Below, piece by piece: positions 18,319 to 26,647 of a DNA stretch of 64,000 nucleotides (position 1 is its first letter; every line of letters starts with the position of its first letter). The DNA is from an uncultured Odoribacter sp. (lineage in GTDB: Bacteria > Bacteroidota > Bacteroidia > Bacteroidales > Marinifilaceae): contig UQJP01000024.1 of assembly GCA_900541415.1 (NCBI GenBank), forward strand, positions 1 to 64,000, written 5' to 3'. Position numbers and translations under genes: made by a program. The notes under the pieces are model-generated. The model did not search any database and was not told where the DNA came from. It was given only the letters and a program-made list of their open reading frames with translations.

Positions 18319-19311
18319 ATGTTAGGATTTGAATTTGCTAACCCCAAATATTTTCTATTGTTGCTGCTTTTGCTGCCAATGATAGCCTGGTATGTTTTTA
18401 AGGAAAAAAATTCGCATGCCGATTTGCAGTTTTCTTCCCTCAGGGCGTTCAGGGGTATCAAGCATGCGGGAAGGGTATGGATGCGGCACGTGCTGTTCGG
18501 GTTGAAAGTGCTGGCTATCATTTTTCTGGTGACGGCTTTGGCGCGTCCCCAGTCCAGCAATAGCTGGCAGACCTATACCAGCGAGGGTATCGATATTATG
18601 CTGGCGCTGGATATTTCGGGAAGTATGCTGGCACGGGATTTCACGCCCGACCGTCTGGAAGCCGCGAAGGAAGTGGCCACGAAGTTTATTTTGGAACGCC
18701 CGCAGGATAAGATCGGGCTGGTGGTGTTCAGCGGCGAGAGCTTTACGCAATGTCCCCTGACGACCGACCAGGCGGTGCTGGTGAATTTGCTGCGGGAGGT
18801 GAAAAGCGGTATGATCGAGGATGGAACGGCGATAGGCTTAGGTTTGGCGAATGCGGTGAACCGCCTCAAAGACAGCCCCGGAAAGTCGAAAGTGGTGATT
18901 CTGCTGACCGACGGGGTGAATAACCGGGGATCGGTGGCTCCCGCCACGGCGGCGGAGTTGGCGAAGGCTTTCGGAATCCGGGTGTATACGATCGGCGTGG
19001 GAACTTACGGGGAAGCCCCTTATCCGGTGCCTACCCCTTTCGGTGTGCAGTTGCAGAATATGCCTGTGGAGATCGACGAAGAGGTGTTGGAGCAAATTGC
19101 CACGCTTACCGGAGGGAAATATTTCCGGGCTACGGATAACGATAAGCTGAAACAGATTTATTCCGAGATCGATCAATTGGAAAAAAGTAAGATAGAAGTC
19201 AAGCATTTTAGCAAAAAGAACGAGCAATATTTCATTTTCGCCCTTGTCGGGATGTGCCTCCTGATTGCAGAAGCGCTGTTGAGGTACACCGTGTTGCGGA
19301 AGATTCCCTGA
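18319..19311 (+). CDS. batA: BatA, VWA-domain membrane protein
   Basis: 330 residues: two N-terminal membrane segments, an aerotolerance-type region, a von Willebrand A domain (~88-280) and a C-terminal membrane segment (~308-325). The metal-ion-dependent adhesion site is complete: DISGS at the first position, a conserved Thr in EDGTAIGLGLA, and Asp in VVILLTDGVNNRG. BatA is thought to form an inner-membrane complex with BatB and BatC. It lies in the conserved order moxR-DUF58-BatD-like-batA-batB-batC-batD-batE. Confidence 0.94.
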   Translation: MLGFEFANPKYFLLLLLLLPMIAWYVFKEKNSHADLQFSSLRAFRGIKHAGRVWMRHVLFGLKVLAIIFLVTALARPQSSNSWQTYTSEGIDIMLALDISGSMLARDFTPDRLEAAKEVATKFILERPQDKIGLVVFSGESFTQCPLTTDQAVLVNLLREVKSGMIEDGTAIGLGLANAVNRLKDSPGKSKVVILLTDGVNNRGSVAPATAAELAKAFGIRVYTIGVGTYGEAPYPVPTPFGVQLQNMPVEIDEEVLEQIATLTGGKYFRATDNDKLKQIYSEIDQLEKSKIEVKHFSKKNEQYFIFALVGMCLLIAEALLRYTVLRKIP

Positions 19312-19364
19312 TCGGCAGGGTGGGAGAAAGGAAATCGTGTTTGAAAATAAAAATACATTAGGCT

Positions 19365-20408
19365 ATGTTTAGATTTGCACATCCAGAATTATTATACCTG
19401 CTGATCGTGATTCCGCTGCTGATTGCGTTTTTCGTGGTTATGCGGCAGAAAAAGAGAAAGGCGATTGCGGAATTTGGAAACCCCGAATTGCTGAAACCCC
19501 TGATGCCCTTGCTTTCTTTTAAGCGGGGGACGTGGAAGTTCGTGATGCTGATGATTGCTTTGCTTTTTGTGATCGTAGGGGTAGCCGGGCCTCAGTTCGG
19601 CTCGAAATTGCAGCAGGTGAAGAAAAAAGGCGTGGAGCTGATGATTGTGCTCGACGTTTCCAATTCGATGCTGGCACAGGATATTAAGCCGAACCGTCTT
19701 GAAAAGGCGAAAATGGCTATTTCCCGCATGGTTGAAAAATTGTCGAACGATAAGGTGGGGCTGATCGTGTTTGCCGGGGATGCTTATGTGCAGTTACCCA
19801 TCACCACGGATTATTCTTCCGCTAAGTTGTTCCTTTCCAATATCAATACGGACATGATGCCTGTGCAGGGCACGTCTATCGGCGCGGCGATAGACCTGGC
19901 CGCCCGTTCGTTCACGCCGGAAACGGATGCTTCGAAAGCGATTATCGTGATTACCGACGGGGAAAATCACCAGGACGATGCCGTGGCTGCCGCTAAGGCC
20001 GCCCACGAGAAAGGGATTACGATCCATACCATCGGGATGGGGCTGGAGCAGGGTGCGCCGATTCCGGAGAAAGGGAATCCGGGGCAGTTCCGTAAGGATG
20101 CTGCCGGGAATGTGGTGATTTCGAAACTGGACGAAGAAACGCTCCGCCAGATTGCTAAGGCGGGAGAGGGCTTGTATGTCCGCGCCAGCAATACCGATGT
20201 GGGGTTGGGGCAGTTGATGGACGAGGTGAACCGCATGGAGAAAACAATGCTGGAAGAACGGATTTTCAGCGATTATGCTGAAAAATACCAATATTTTCTG
20301 CTTGCCGGGTTGTTTTTCGTGTTTGTGGAATTTATGATTTTGGGTAGAAGGAACAAACGGTTTATGAAGATTTATATTTTCAAGAAGAAGGAAGCCGGAC
20401 AGGCGTAA
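19365..20408 (+). CDS. batB: BatB, VWA-domain membrane protein
   Basis: 347 residues with the same plan as BatA: N-terminal membrane segments (~8-25 and ~55-75), a VWA domain (~88-290), and a C-terminal membrane segment (~305-325). The metal site is VLDVSNSM, with Thr in VQGTSIGAAIDLA and Asp in IIVITDGENHQDD. It presumably pairs with BatA in the inner membrane. A 295-bp purine-rich gap, unusually long for this operon, separates it from batC. Confidence 0.94.
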   Translation: MFRFAHPELLYLLIVIPLLIAFFVVMRQKKRKAIAEFGNPELLKPLMPLLSFKRGTWKFVMLMIALLFVIVGVAGPQFGSKLQQVKKKGVELMIVLDVSNSMLAQDIKPNRLEKAKMAISRMVEKLSNDKVGLIVFAGDAYVQLPITTDYSSAKLFLSNINTDMMPVQGTSIGAAIDLAARSFTPETDASKAIIVITDGENHQDDAVAAAKAAHEKGITIHTIGMGLEQGAPIPEKGNPGQFRKDAAGNVVISKLDEETLRQIAKAGEGLYVRASNTDVGLGQLMDEVNRMEKTMLEERIFSDYAEKYQYFLLAGLFFVFVEFMILGRRNKRFMKIYIFKKKEAGQA

Positions 20409-20703
20409 ACCTACCGGGATTGCCGGAAGGGACGGAAAGCGAGGGAGAGGGGCGGACGGTTGCCGCCGGACGGCAAAGGGAGGCCGGGCAGGTCGATGAG
20501 GAGAGAGTGGCCGGAACAGAGTGAAGGAGAAAGCCCCTGCCGGATCCATGTGAGATACCCCGGAAACGGACAGGAGGGCAAGAGGACGAGCGGAAGAAGC
20601 AGGGAGATAAAAAGGGGTTCCGGACGGGGTAAAAGTAAGAAAAAAGAGATTACAGAATGAAAGCGGGGATGAGTTTCATCCTTGCGAGATCGGACGAAAG
20701 ATT
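20409..20703 (+). other. Purine-rich spacer between batB and batC
   Basis: 295 bases that are strongly G/A-rich on the sense strand, without a convincing ORF (a 66-codon frame inside has no gene-like features), promoter or terminator. The mRNA is likely continuous through it. Confidence 0.5.
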
Positions 20704-21561
20704 ATGAGCAAAACCATGAAAATAGCGACGTTAATACTGTTGATGCTGGCTTGTGCCTTGTCGGCCTCCGCCCAGCAGGAACGGAAGTTTATCCGGGAAG
20801 GGAACGGATTGTTCAACGGTCAGGATTTTGAGAAAGCCGAGGTGGAATACCGGAAAGCGATCGATAAGAAAGCCCTTTCTTTTGAAGCCGGGTTTAATCT
20901 GGGGGACGCTTTGTATAAGCAAAAGAAATATGAAGAAGCCCTTCAGCAGTTTTCAGCCATGGCGAAAGAGGAAAAGGATAAGGAAAAGCTGGGCGAGTTG
21001 TATCATAATATCGGGAACACCCTGCTGGCGATGGAGAAGACGGAGGAGAGCATCGAGGCTTATAAGGAATCTTTGAGAAACCGCCCTGCTTCGGCGGAGA
21101 CGAAGTATAATCTGGAATATGCCCGCCATAAGCAGCAGCAGGATCAGAACAAGGACGACCAGAATAAAGATAATCAGGACAATAAGGACAATAAGGATAA
21201 TCAAGATCAGCAGAATAAAGACCAGCAAGATCAAAATAAGGATCAGGACAAGGATAAACAAGACCAAAACAAAGATCAGCAAGACCAAAACAAAGATCAG
21301 CAAGATCAGAATAAGGATCAGCAGGATAAAGACAAGCAGGACCAGAATAAAGACCAGAACAAGGATAATAAAGATAATAAGGACAAGCAAGACCAGCAAC
21401 AACAACAGCCTCAGGAGCAGCAGGGAAAGATTTCGAAAGAAGATGCCGCCCGCCTGTTAGAAGCTTTGCAGAACGATGAAAAGAACGTGCAGGAGAAGGT
21501 GCAAAAACAAAAAGCGCAGGAACAGAAGGCTAAAAAAATAAAAATTGAAAAAGATTGGTAA
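20704..21561 (+). CDS. batC: BatC, TPR protein with Asp/Lys/Asn/Gln repeat
   Basis: 285 residues. The signal peptide ends near ASAQ (residue 24), followed by two or three tetratricopeptide repeats (~25-140: EGNGLFNGQDFEKAEVEYRK, FNLGDALYKQKKYEEALQQF, HNIGNTLLAMEKTEESIEAY). Next comes ~98 residues (143-241) made almost only of Asp, Gln, Asn and Lys in short repeats such as DQNKDQQ, and a charged helical C terminus. TPRs should bind partner proteins in the periplasm. The repeat probably varies in length between strains and forms a flexible spacer. Confidence 0.93.
   Translation: MSKTMKIATLILLMLACALSASAQQERKFIREGNGLFNGQDFEKAEVEYRKAIDKKALSFEAGFNLGDALYKQKKYEEALQQFSAMAKEEKDKEKLGELYHNIGNTLLAMEKTEESIEAYKESLRNRPASAETKYNLEYARHKQQQDQNKDDQNKDNQDNKDNKDNQDQQNKDQQDQNKDQDKDKQDQNKDQQDQNKDQQDQNKDQQDKDKQDQNKDQNKDNKDNKDKQDQQQQQPQEQQGKISKEDAARLLEALQNDEKNVQEKVQKQKAQEQKAKKIKIEKDW
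21133..21425 (+). repeat. Low-complexity coding repeat in batC
   Basis: About 290 bases of imperfect tandem units (5-9 codons, such as GATCAGAATAAGGA and CAAGACCAAAACAAAGATC) encoding Asp/Gln/Asn/Lys runs. Two adjacent copies near 21260-21300 are nearly identical, which suggests recent slippage or unequal recombination. Confidence 0.85.
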
Positions 21562-21587
21562 TTTTGCGGTTCAAATAAATAAAAGAA

Positions 21588-23411
21588 ATGAAACTGTTTA
21601 GTTTACTTGCATTATTATTTGTCACATTACAGCTATCCGCAGAAACTGTGGAATTTAAAGCATCCGCGCCCAATGTGGTGGCGGTGGGGGAAAGATTCCA
21701 GCTGACTTATTCCGTGAATAGCCAGGGATCGAATTTGCAGGTTCCCACTTTCGAGAACTTCGATTTGCTGATGGGCCCCAGTCCCAGCCAGTCGATTGTC
21801 TTTGTCAACGACAATGGGCGGCAAACCCAGCAAGTGTCGTTCACCTATACTTACCTTTTGGAGGGGGTGAAGGAGGGAACTTTTCAGATTCCTGCCGCAA
21901 CGATTACGGTGGAGGGGAAGCAATACAAATCGAATGCCCTGAAAATCCAGGTGGTGAAAGGCGAAGCGAAGCCTGCCGCCAATAACGATTCGCAGGCCGC
22001 CCAGAATAATTCTTCTTCGGTCAATGAAGAAAACCTGTTCGTGCGGATCGAGGTGAGCCGCCGGAGCCTGTATATGGGCGAGAGTCTTATGGCGGTGCTG
22101 AAAGTGTATTCCAAAGTGGATTTAACGAATTTCGGACGGATTAAATTTCCGTCGTTCAGCGGTTTTCTGGCGGAAGAAATTCCCACTCCCCAGCGCATCG
22201 AGCTGACGCGGGAAACTTATAACGGACAGATTTACAATGTGGGAGTAATCCGGAAAATGCTGTTATATCCGCAGCATACGGGCGAGATCGTGATCGATCC
22301 TTTCGAGCTGGAATGTATTGTCCGGCAACGGGTGACGGGGGCGCGCAGTCCCTGGGACGATTTTTTCGGGAATTACCGCGATGTGCGCGCTATGCGCCGC
22401 AGCCGTCCGCTGACCATCAATGTGAAGGAATTGCCGCAGGAAGGCAAGCCGATCGGTTTTTCGGGCACGGTGGGTAATATCACGATGACCACTTCTATTT
22501 CCGCCGATACGGTGAATGCCAATGATGCGGTGACTTTCCGGGTGACTTTCCGGGGTACGGGCAATTTGAAATTGCTGAGCGCGCCGAAATTGAATTTCCC
22601 GCTGGATTTCGAAGCCTACGATCCGAAAGAAAGCCGCGATGTGCAGACCGGGGAAACGGGGATGTCCGGAACGGTGTCGTTCGAATATCTGGTGATTCCG
22701 CGTTATTCCGGGGAATACCTGATTCCGGCTTTGCGCTATTCTTTCTTCGATACCCAGACCAATTCTTACAGAACTTTGACGGGACGCGATTATAAGGTGT
22801 TTGTCCGCAAGGGAGCCGAGAAGGGACAGGCGAACGGGAATAACGGCAATGCCGTGCAGTCCTTCAAAAAAGAGGACGTGCGTATGGTGGGGCAGGATAT
22901 TCGCTACCTGAAAACGGGTGACCTGAATTTGAAAGAGATCGGGGTGCGTTTCTTCGGCACTCCCCAGTATTGGCTGGCACTCCTGATTCCTTTTGTGCTG
23001 TTTGTTGCCGGAGTGGTGCTCAACCGCAGGCGGATCAAGTCGAATGCCGATGTGGTGAGGGTGAAAAACAGGGCGGCCAATAAAATGGCACGCAAGCGGC
23101 TGAAAGTGGCTGCCGGGGCGATGAAGAGCCATAATGCCGAACTGTTCTACGATGAAGTGCTGAAAGCCCTGTGGGGATATATGAGCTATAAGCTGAATAT
23201 CGACCGGGCGGAACTGAACCGCGACAATATCAACGGCATTTTGCAGCAAAAAGGCGTGGAAACGGTGCTGGTCGAAGAATTTATCCGGGTGCTGGACACT
23301 TGCGAGTATGCCCGCTATGCTCCCGGCAGTAAGTCCGACCAACAAATGGATATGGTCTATATGGACAGTATAGATGTGATTACGAAATTGGATAAGGCAA
23401 TTAAATCATAA
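21588..23411 (+). CDS. batD: BatD, large periplasmic oxygen-tolerance protein
   Basis: 607 residues. A signal peptide (residues 1-18) precedes repeated beta-sandwich domains up to ~460, a single membrane segment near residues 465-485 (YWLALLIPFVLFVAGVVL), and a cytoplasmic helical domain (~500-607). The sequence and order in the operon match BatD. It is thought to act in the envelope with the BatA/B/C complex; no catalytic residues are evident. The start follows batC by 26 bases, and a perfect hairpin lies between its stop and batE. Confidence 0.93.
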   Translation: MKLFSLLALLFVTLQLSAETVEFKASAPNVVAVGERFQLTYSVNSQGSNLQVPTFENFDLLMGPSPSQSIVFVNDNGRQTQQVSFTYTYLLEGVKEGTFQIPAATITVEGKQYKSNALKIQVVKGEAKPAANNDSQAAQNNSSSVNEENLFVRIEVSRRSLYMGESLMAVLKVYSKVDLTNFGRIKFPSFSGFLAEEIPTPQRIELTRETYNGQIYNVGVIRKMLLYPQHTGEIVIDPFELECIVRQRVTGARSPWDDFFGNYRDVRAMRRSRPLTINVKELPQEGKPIGFSGTVGNITMTTSISADTVNANDAVTFRVTFRGTGNLKLLSAPKLNFPLDFEAYDPKESRDVQTGETGMSGTVSFEYLVIPRYSGEYLIPALRYSFFDTQTNSYRTLTGRDYKVFVRKGAEKGQANGNNGNAVQSFKKEDVRMVGQDIRYLKTGDLNLKEIGVRFFGTPQYWLALLIPFVLFVAGVVLNRRRIKSNADVVRVKNRAANKMARKRLKVAAGAMKSHNAELFYDEVLKALWGYMSYKLNIDRAELNRDNINGILQQKGVETVLVEEFIRVLDTCEYARYAPGSKSDQQMDMVYMDSIDVITKLDKAIKS

Positions 23412-23418
23412 CCTGCGC

Positions 23419-23438
23419 CCGGCAGGGTTGCCTGCCGG
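23419..23438 (+). repeat. Intercistronic hairpin between batD and batE
   Basis: CCGGCAGG and CCTGCCGG form a perfect 8-bp stem with a GTTG loop. No T run follows. It may stabilise the upstream mRNA or reduce batE translation. Confidence 0.6.
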
Positions 23439-23457
23439 AGCTTTAGACAAATTGGAA

Positions 23458-24207
23458 ATGAGAACATTGGTTTTAATTATAACGGTCTTATTGACGGGTT
23501 TTTCCGCCCTGGCACAAGTGGAGCCGCAGGAACAGGCGGAAACTTTTTACCGGGAAGGGAAATATCAGGAAGCTGCCGAGGTGTATAAAAACATTTTGGC
23601 GGGAGGCCGGGAGTCTGCCGGACTGTATTATAATTTAGGGAATTGCTATTATAAGCTGGGCGAAAATACTCAGGCTATCCTGAATTATGAACGGGCGTTG
23701 CTGCTCGATCCCAGCGATGGAATGGCACGCTATAACCTGAAAATGGCGCAGAAAGGGATTGTCGATAAAATAGAGGTGTTGCCGGAATTGTTTTTTGTGA
23801 GATGGTTCAAGGCGGTGGAAACTTATTTTTCAGCCGACCAGTGGGGGATGATTTCCGTGTCGCTGTTTATCTTTTTCCTGTGTATGGTGGCCTTGTTTTT
23901 CTATGCCGGGACTGTGGGCTGGAAAAAGACGGGTTTTTGGGTAGGGGTTGTCGCCCTTTTCCTGGTGGCATTTACCCTTTTCTTTGCCGTGAAACAGCAT
24001 CACCGGATTACAGAGCGGGAATATGCCATTATCACAGCGGCCAGCGTCACGGTGAAAGGTGCGCCGGACAATAGCGGTACGGCTCTGTTTCTGATACACG
24101 AAGGGCTGAAAGTGCGGGTGATCGGCACGCTGGGTAACTGGTATAATATCCGGGTGGCCGACGGCAATGAAGGCTGGGTGGAAAAATCCGAGCTTGAGAA
24201 AATTTAA
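23458..24207 (+). CDS. batE: BatE, TPR and SH3-like membrane protein
   Basis: 249 residues from the ATG at 23458, chosen because it begins a proper signal peptide (MRTLVLIITVLLTGFSALAQ); the longer frame uses a TTG inside the upstream hairpin. After the signal come two TPRs (~30-100), two membrane segments (~135-157 and ~163-183), and a C-terminal bacterial SH3-like domain (~195-249, ending NWYNIRVADGNEGWVEKSEL). SH3 domains of this type often bind cell-wall material. It is the last gene of the Bat operon, and a terminator follows. Confidence 0.92.
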   Translation: MRTLVLIITVLLTGFSALAQVEPQEQAETFYREGKYQEAAEVYKNILAGGRESAGLYYNLGNCYYKLGENTQAILNYERALLLDPSDGMARYNLKMAQKGIVDKIEVLPELFFVRWFKAVETYFSADQWGMISVSLFIFFLCMVALFFYAGTVGWKKTGFWVGVVALFLVAFTLFFAVKQHHRITEREYAIITAASVTVKGAPDNSGTALFLIHEGLKVRVIGTLGNWYNIRVADGNEGWVEKSELEKI

Positions 24208-24285
24208 GCCGTCCGTGTGAAAAATCAGGGAAAAGTTCCAACCGATTTGGTAATACGGGCGATCCTTGCTATTTTTACAGTCTGT

Positions 24286-24308
24286 AAACGGAGAGGTTTC
24301 CGTTTTTA
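24286..24308 (+). terminator. Intrinsic terminator of the Bat operon
   Basis: AAACGGA at 24286-24292 pairs with TCCGTTT at 24299-24305 around a 6-base loop, and the T run continues to 24307. It lies only 27 bases before the dnaX start, so dnaX must be transcribed by partial read-through or from a promoter overlapping this hairpin. Confidence 0.6.
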
Positions 24309-24334
24309 TCTTAAAGAAATCACTTTACCTGTAA

Positions 24335-25444
24335 ATGGATAATTTTATAGTTTCAGCACGAAAGTACAGACCTGCCAGCTTCGATACGGTGGTGGGACAG
24401 CTGTCGATTACGTCCACCCTGCGCAATGCGATTGCCAATCACCAGTTGGCACAGGCATACCTGTTCACAGGGCCGAGGGGGGTGGGAAAGACCACCTGTG
24501 CCCGTATTTTTGCCAAGACTATAAATTGTATGAATTTGCAGCCCAACGCCGAGCCTTGTAACGAGTGTGAATCGTGCAAGGCGTTCAATGCGGGGCGTTC
24601 GCTCAATATTCATGAGTTGGATGCCGCTTCCAATAATAGCGTGGACGATATTCGGGGGTTGGTGGAGCAGGTGAGGATTCTACCGCAGGTGGGCAAGTAT
24701 AGCGTGTATATCATCGACGAGGTGCATATGTTGAGTACCTCGGCTTTCAATGCGTTCCTGAAAACGCTGGAAGAGCCGCCCGCCCATGCCATTTTTATTT
24801 TAGCGACTACTGAGAAACATAAGATATTACCCACTATTTTGTCCCGTTGCCAGATTTACGATTTCAACCGGATGAAAGTGGCCGATACGGTGGAACACCT
24901 GAAATATATCGCTTCGAAAGAGGGGATTACCGCCGAGGAAGAGGCGCTGGATGTGATTGCGCAGAAAGCGGACGGGGCAATGCGTGATGCGCTTTCCATT
25001 TTCGACCAGGTGGTGAGTTTTTGCGGTACTACCCTTACTTACGATAAGGTGATTCAGAATTTGAACGTGCTGGATTACGATTATTATTTCCGGCTGACAG
25101 ACCTGTTTTATGCCGGAAAGGTGTCGGAGGCCCTTTTGCTGTTCAATGAGATTATCGAAAAAGGCTTCGACGGCGGAAATCTTGTATCGGGTTTGGGAAA
25201 ACATTTCCGCGATGTGCTGGTGTCGAAAGATCCTGCCACCGTGCAGTTGCTGGAAGTGAGCGCGGGGATTAAGGCGCGTTATGCCAAACAGGCTGCCGAT
25301 TGCTCGGTGGATTTCCTGTATGAAGCCCTGAAAGTGGTGGAACAATGCGAGATGCAATATAAGGTACGCATGGAAAAACGGTTGTGCGTGGAGATTGCGT
25401 TTATCAAATTGTGCCAGATCAACGAGCTAAAAAAAAAAAGCTGA
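24335..25444 (+). CDS. dnaX: DNA polymerase III gamma/tau, zero-frame (short) product
   Basis: 369 residues. This is the clamp-loader ATPase that loads the sliding clamp in replication. Walker A is FTGPRGVGKTTCARIFAKT. The zinc module has four Cys (INCMNLQ...PCNECESC), Walker B is YIIDEVHMLS, and the Arg finger is ILSRCQ. Domain III (~220-360) is complete. The frame ends with ELKKKS-stop directly after an 11-A run, while the rest of a normal Bacteroidota DnaX continues in the -1 frame up to 26133. The short protein corresponds in extent to gamma. The break could be programmed slippage, a recent mutation, or a homopolymer error in the assembly. Confidence 0.93.
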   Translation: MDNFIVSARKYRPASFDTVVGQLSITSTLRNAIANHQLAQAYLFTGPRGVGKTTCARIFAKTINCMNLQPNAEPCNECESCKAFNAGRSLNIHELDAASNNSVDDIRGLVEQVRILPQVGKYSVYIIDEVHMLSTSAFNAFLKTLEEPPAHAIFILATTEKHKILPTILSRCQIYDFNRMKVADTVEHLKYIASKEGITAEEEALDVIAQKADGAMRDALSIFDQVVSFCGTTLTYDKVIQNLNVLDYDYYFRLTDLFYAGKVSEALLLFNEIIEKGFDGGNLVSGLGKHFRDVLVSKDPATVQLLEVSAGIKARYAKQAADCSVDFLYEALKVVEQCEMQYKVRMEKRLCVEIAFIKLCQINELKKKS

Positions 25445-26133
25445 GAGCCTCTGAGTTTGCAGCTCTTCTCAAAATAGATCATTTCAACGGAAAATATAGA
25501 GAGCCGGGAATTCCGGCCGTTTCTGCCGCCGCCGGGAATCCCGGTGCGGGGGCTGTTCCCGTGGCTCCGGTTGCAAACCCGGTTTCGGGTGCCGCTTCGC
25601 GTGTGGCTGCGTCTTCGAAAAATGCCGGGCAGGCGGGTGCTACGAATTTTGTGCGTCCCGAAGGTTCTTTCCGGATTAAAGATTCCCTGAAAACAATCGC
25701 GCAGACCGACCCTGTGCGTAAAGCGGAAGAAGTGGTGATTAAGCGGGAGCAAATCGCCAGCCGTGAGGCGTTCGGGCAGCCGGAGGTGGTGGGCGCACTC
25801 GAATCCTATGTGGCCAGCCATAAGCCGGAACCGATCATTTCGGTGGCTTTACGCGCCCATAAGCCGGATGTGCAGGGCGAGAAGATTGTGGTGCTGGCCG
25901 ATAACCAGTTGCAGATCGATAAACTGGAGAATATCAAGTTTCAGATTCAAAATTTCCTGATGCGCTCGCTGAAAAACGGTTCTATCACGCTGTCGTTCCA
26001 GATTTTCGACGATGAAACGCATAAGGATGAGGTGAAGAAGCTGTATACCGCCAGCGAAAAATTCGAGCATTTTTTAAAGTTGAATCCCGTGGTGGCCGAC
26101 CTAAAGGTGATTTTCGGGCTGGAATTGGATTAA
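25384..26133 (+). CDS. dnaX: DnaX C-terminal (tau) part in the -1 frame
   Basis: Coordinates cover the open -1 frame; the coding part begins at the A run (about 25429). It encodes ~230 residues: a low-complexity Ala/Gly/Pro/Val linker (~45 residues), then a conserved C-terminal domain with 'SVALRAHKPDVQGEKIVVL', FQIQNFLMRSLKNGSITLSF and a final LKVIFGLELD. This is the C-terminal region seen in full-length Bacteroidota gamma/tau subunits, where it should contact the polymerase or helicase. Joined through a -1 shift, the product from 24335 to 26133 would be 599 residues, the normal size for DnaX. It has no start of its own. Confidence 0.85.
   Translation: MRGDCVYQIVPDQRAKKKKLRASEFAALLKIDHFNGKYREPGIPAVSAAAGNPGAGAVPVAPVANPVSGAASRVAASSKNAGQAGATNFVRPEGSFRIKDSLKTIAQTDPVRKAEEVVIKREQIASREAFGQPEVVGALESYVASHKPEPIISVALRAHKPDVQGEKIVVLADNQLQIDKLENIKFQIQNFLMRSLKNGSITLSFQIFDDETHKDEVKKLYTASEKFEHFLKLNPVVADLKVIFGLELD
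25429..25440 (+). promoter_or_regulatory. Candidate dnaX slippage site, 11 A followed by G
   Basis: Eleven consecutive A (25429-25439) then G. Zero frame reads CTA AAA AAA AAA AGC TGA; a -1 shift, or transcripts with 9 or 12 A, enter the long frame. A weak stem (25443-25448 with 25462-25467) lies just downstream. Known parallels are the A9 run in Thermus dnaX (transcript slippage) and the AAAAAAG site in E. coli dnaX. Confidence 0.65.
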
Positions 26134-26149
26134 GGGCGGGTGTTTATCG

Positions 26150-26168
26150 CCGGACGACTACTGTCCGG
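26150..26168 (+). repeat. Hairpin after dnaX
   Basis: CCGGAC at 26150-26155 and GTCCGG at 26163-26168 with a 7-base loop. It lacks a T run, so it is not a typical intrinsic terminator. Confidence 0.45.
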
Positions 26169-26175
26169 GGAAAAT

Positions 26176-26183
26176 TATCTTTG
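26176..26183 (+). promoter_or_regulatory. -7 box before a 34-residue ORF
   Basis: TATCTTTG matches TAnnTTTG and is 5 bases before the small ORF start, the same tight geometry seen before the AraC gene at 1656. Confidence 0.4.
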
Positions 26184-26188
26184 AATTT

Positions 26189-26293
26189 ATGGTTATTTTC
26201 AGACCTCGAAAAAGAAGCCGGAAAGCTGTCACGCTGGCTATTGCCCTGGGGGTGATTACCATTCTTTTGCTGGCGTTCGGAGTTTTACTTTGA
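26189..26293 (+). CDS. Possible 34-residue membrane miniprotein
   Basis: ATG frame of 34 codons: a basic N terminus (MVIFRPRKRSRK) followed by one uninterrupted hydrophobic helix (VTLAIALGVITILLLAFGVLL) reaching the stop. This is the classic layout of a bacterial single-pass miniprotein. It has a consensus -7 box just upstream and lies in an otherwise empty spacer after dnaX. No family is recognised, and a frame this short can arise by chance. Confidence 0.4.
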   Translation: MVIFRPRKRSRKAVTLAIALGVITILLLAFGVLL

Positions 26294-26647
26294 ACAGGCA
26301 GGCATCCCGTATTTTTTTATTTTGAATGGTGAGGGGGGCTATTTCTATTCCTATTCCCTGTTTATTTTCATTTTTGCCTTATTTTCATTTCAGATTGGAA
26401 TAGGGAAGAAAATTCTTTCCTGCGGTGTTTTTGTTTTTTTAAGAAAAGGTTTTTTCAAGATTGGATGTTTGGTGGGTAAATTGCATTAAATCCAATTTTG
26501 CTGTTTTTGTTGTAATTTTAGATGTTTGCTTTAGCTGGTTGTTGTTCTTGCCTGCCGGGCATAACTGTTCCGTAGCCCCTGTCTGATAGCGGGGGCTGCG
26601 GCCTGTGGGCGACCGGGCAATCCGGGGATGGGGGAGGGAGAAGGCGG
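26294..26647. other. Spacer between convergent units
   Basis: About 350 bases, T-rich in the middle, between the dnaX region and the end of the RND operon on the other strand. I see no gene and no clear terminator. Confidence 0.5.

Noticed and set aside
20460..20660. 66-codon ORF between batB and batC
   Set aside because: Arg/Gly/Glu-rich frame typical of purine-rich non-coding DNA; no signal, domain or promoter.
23421..23457. Longer BatE start at an upstream TTG
   Set aside because: The TTG is inside a perfect hairpin, and the ATG at 23458 gives a standard signal peptide.
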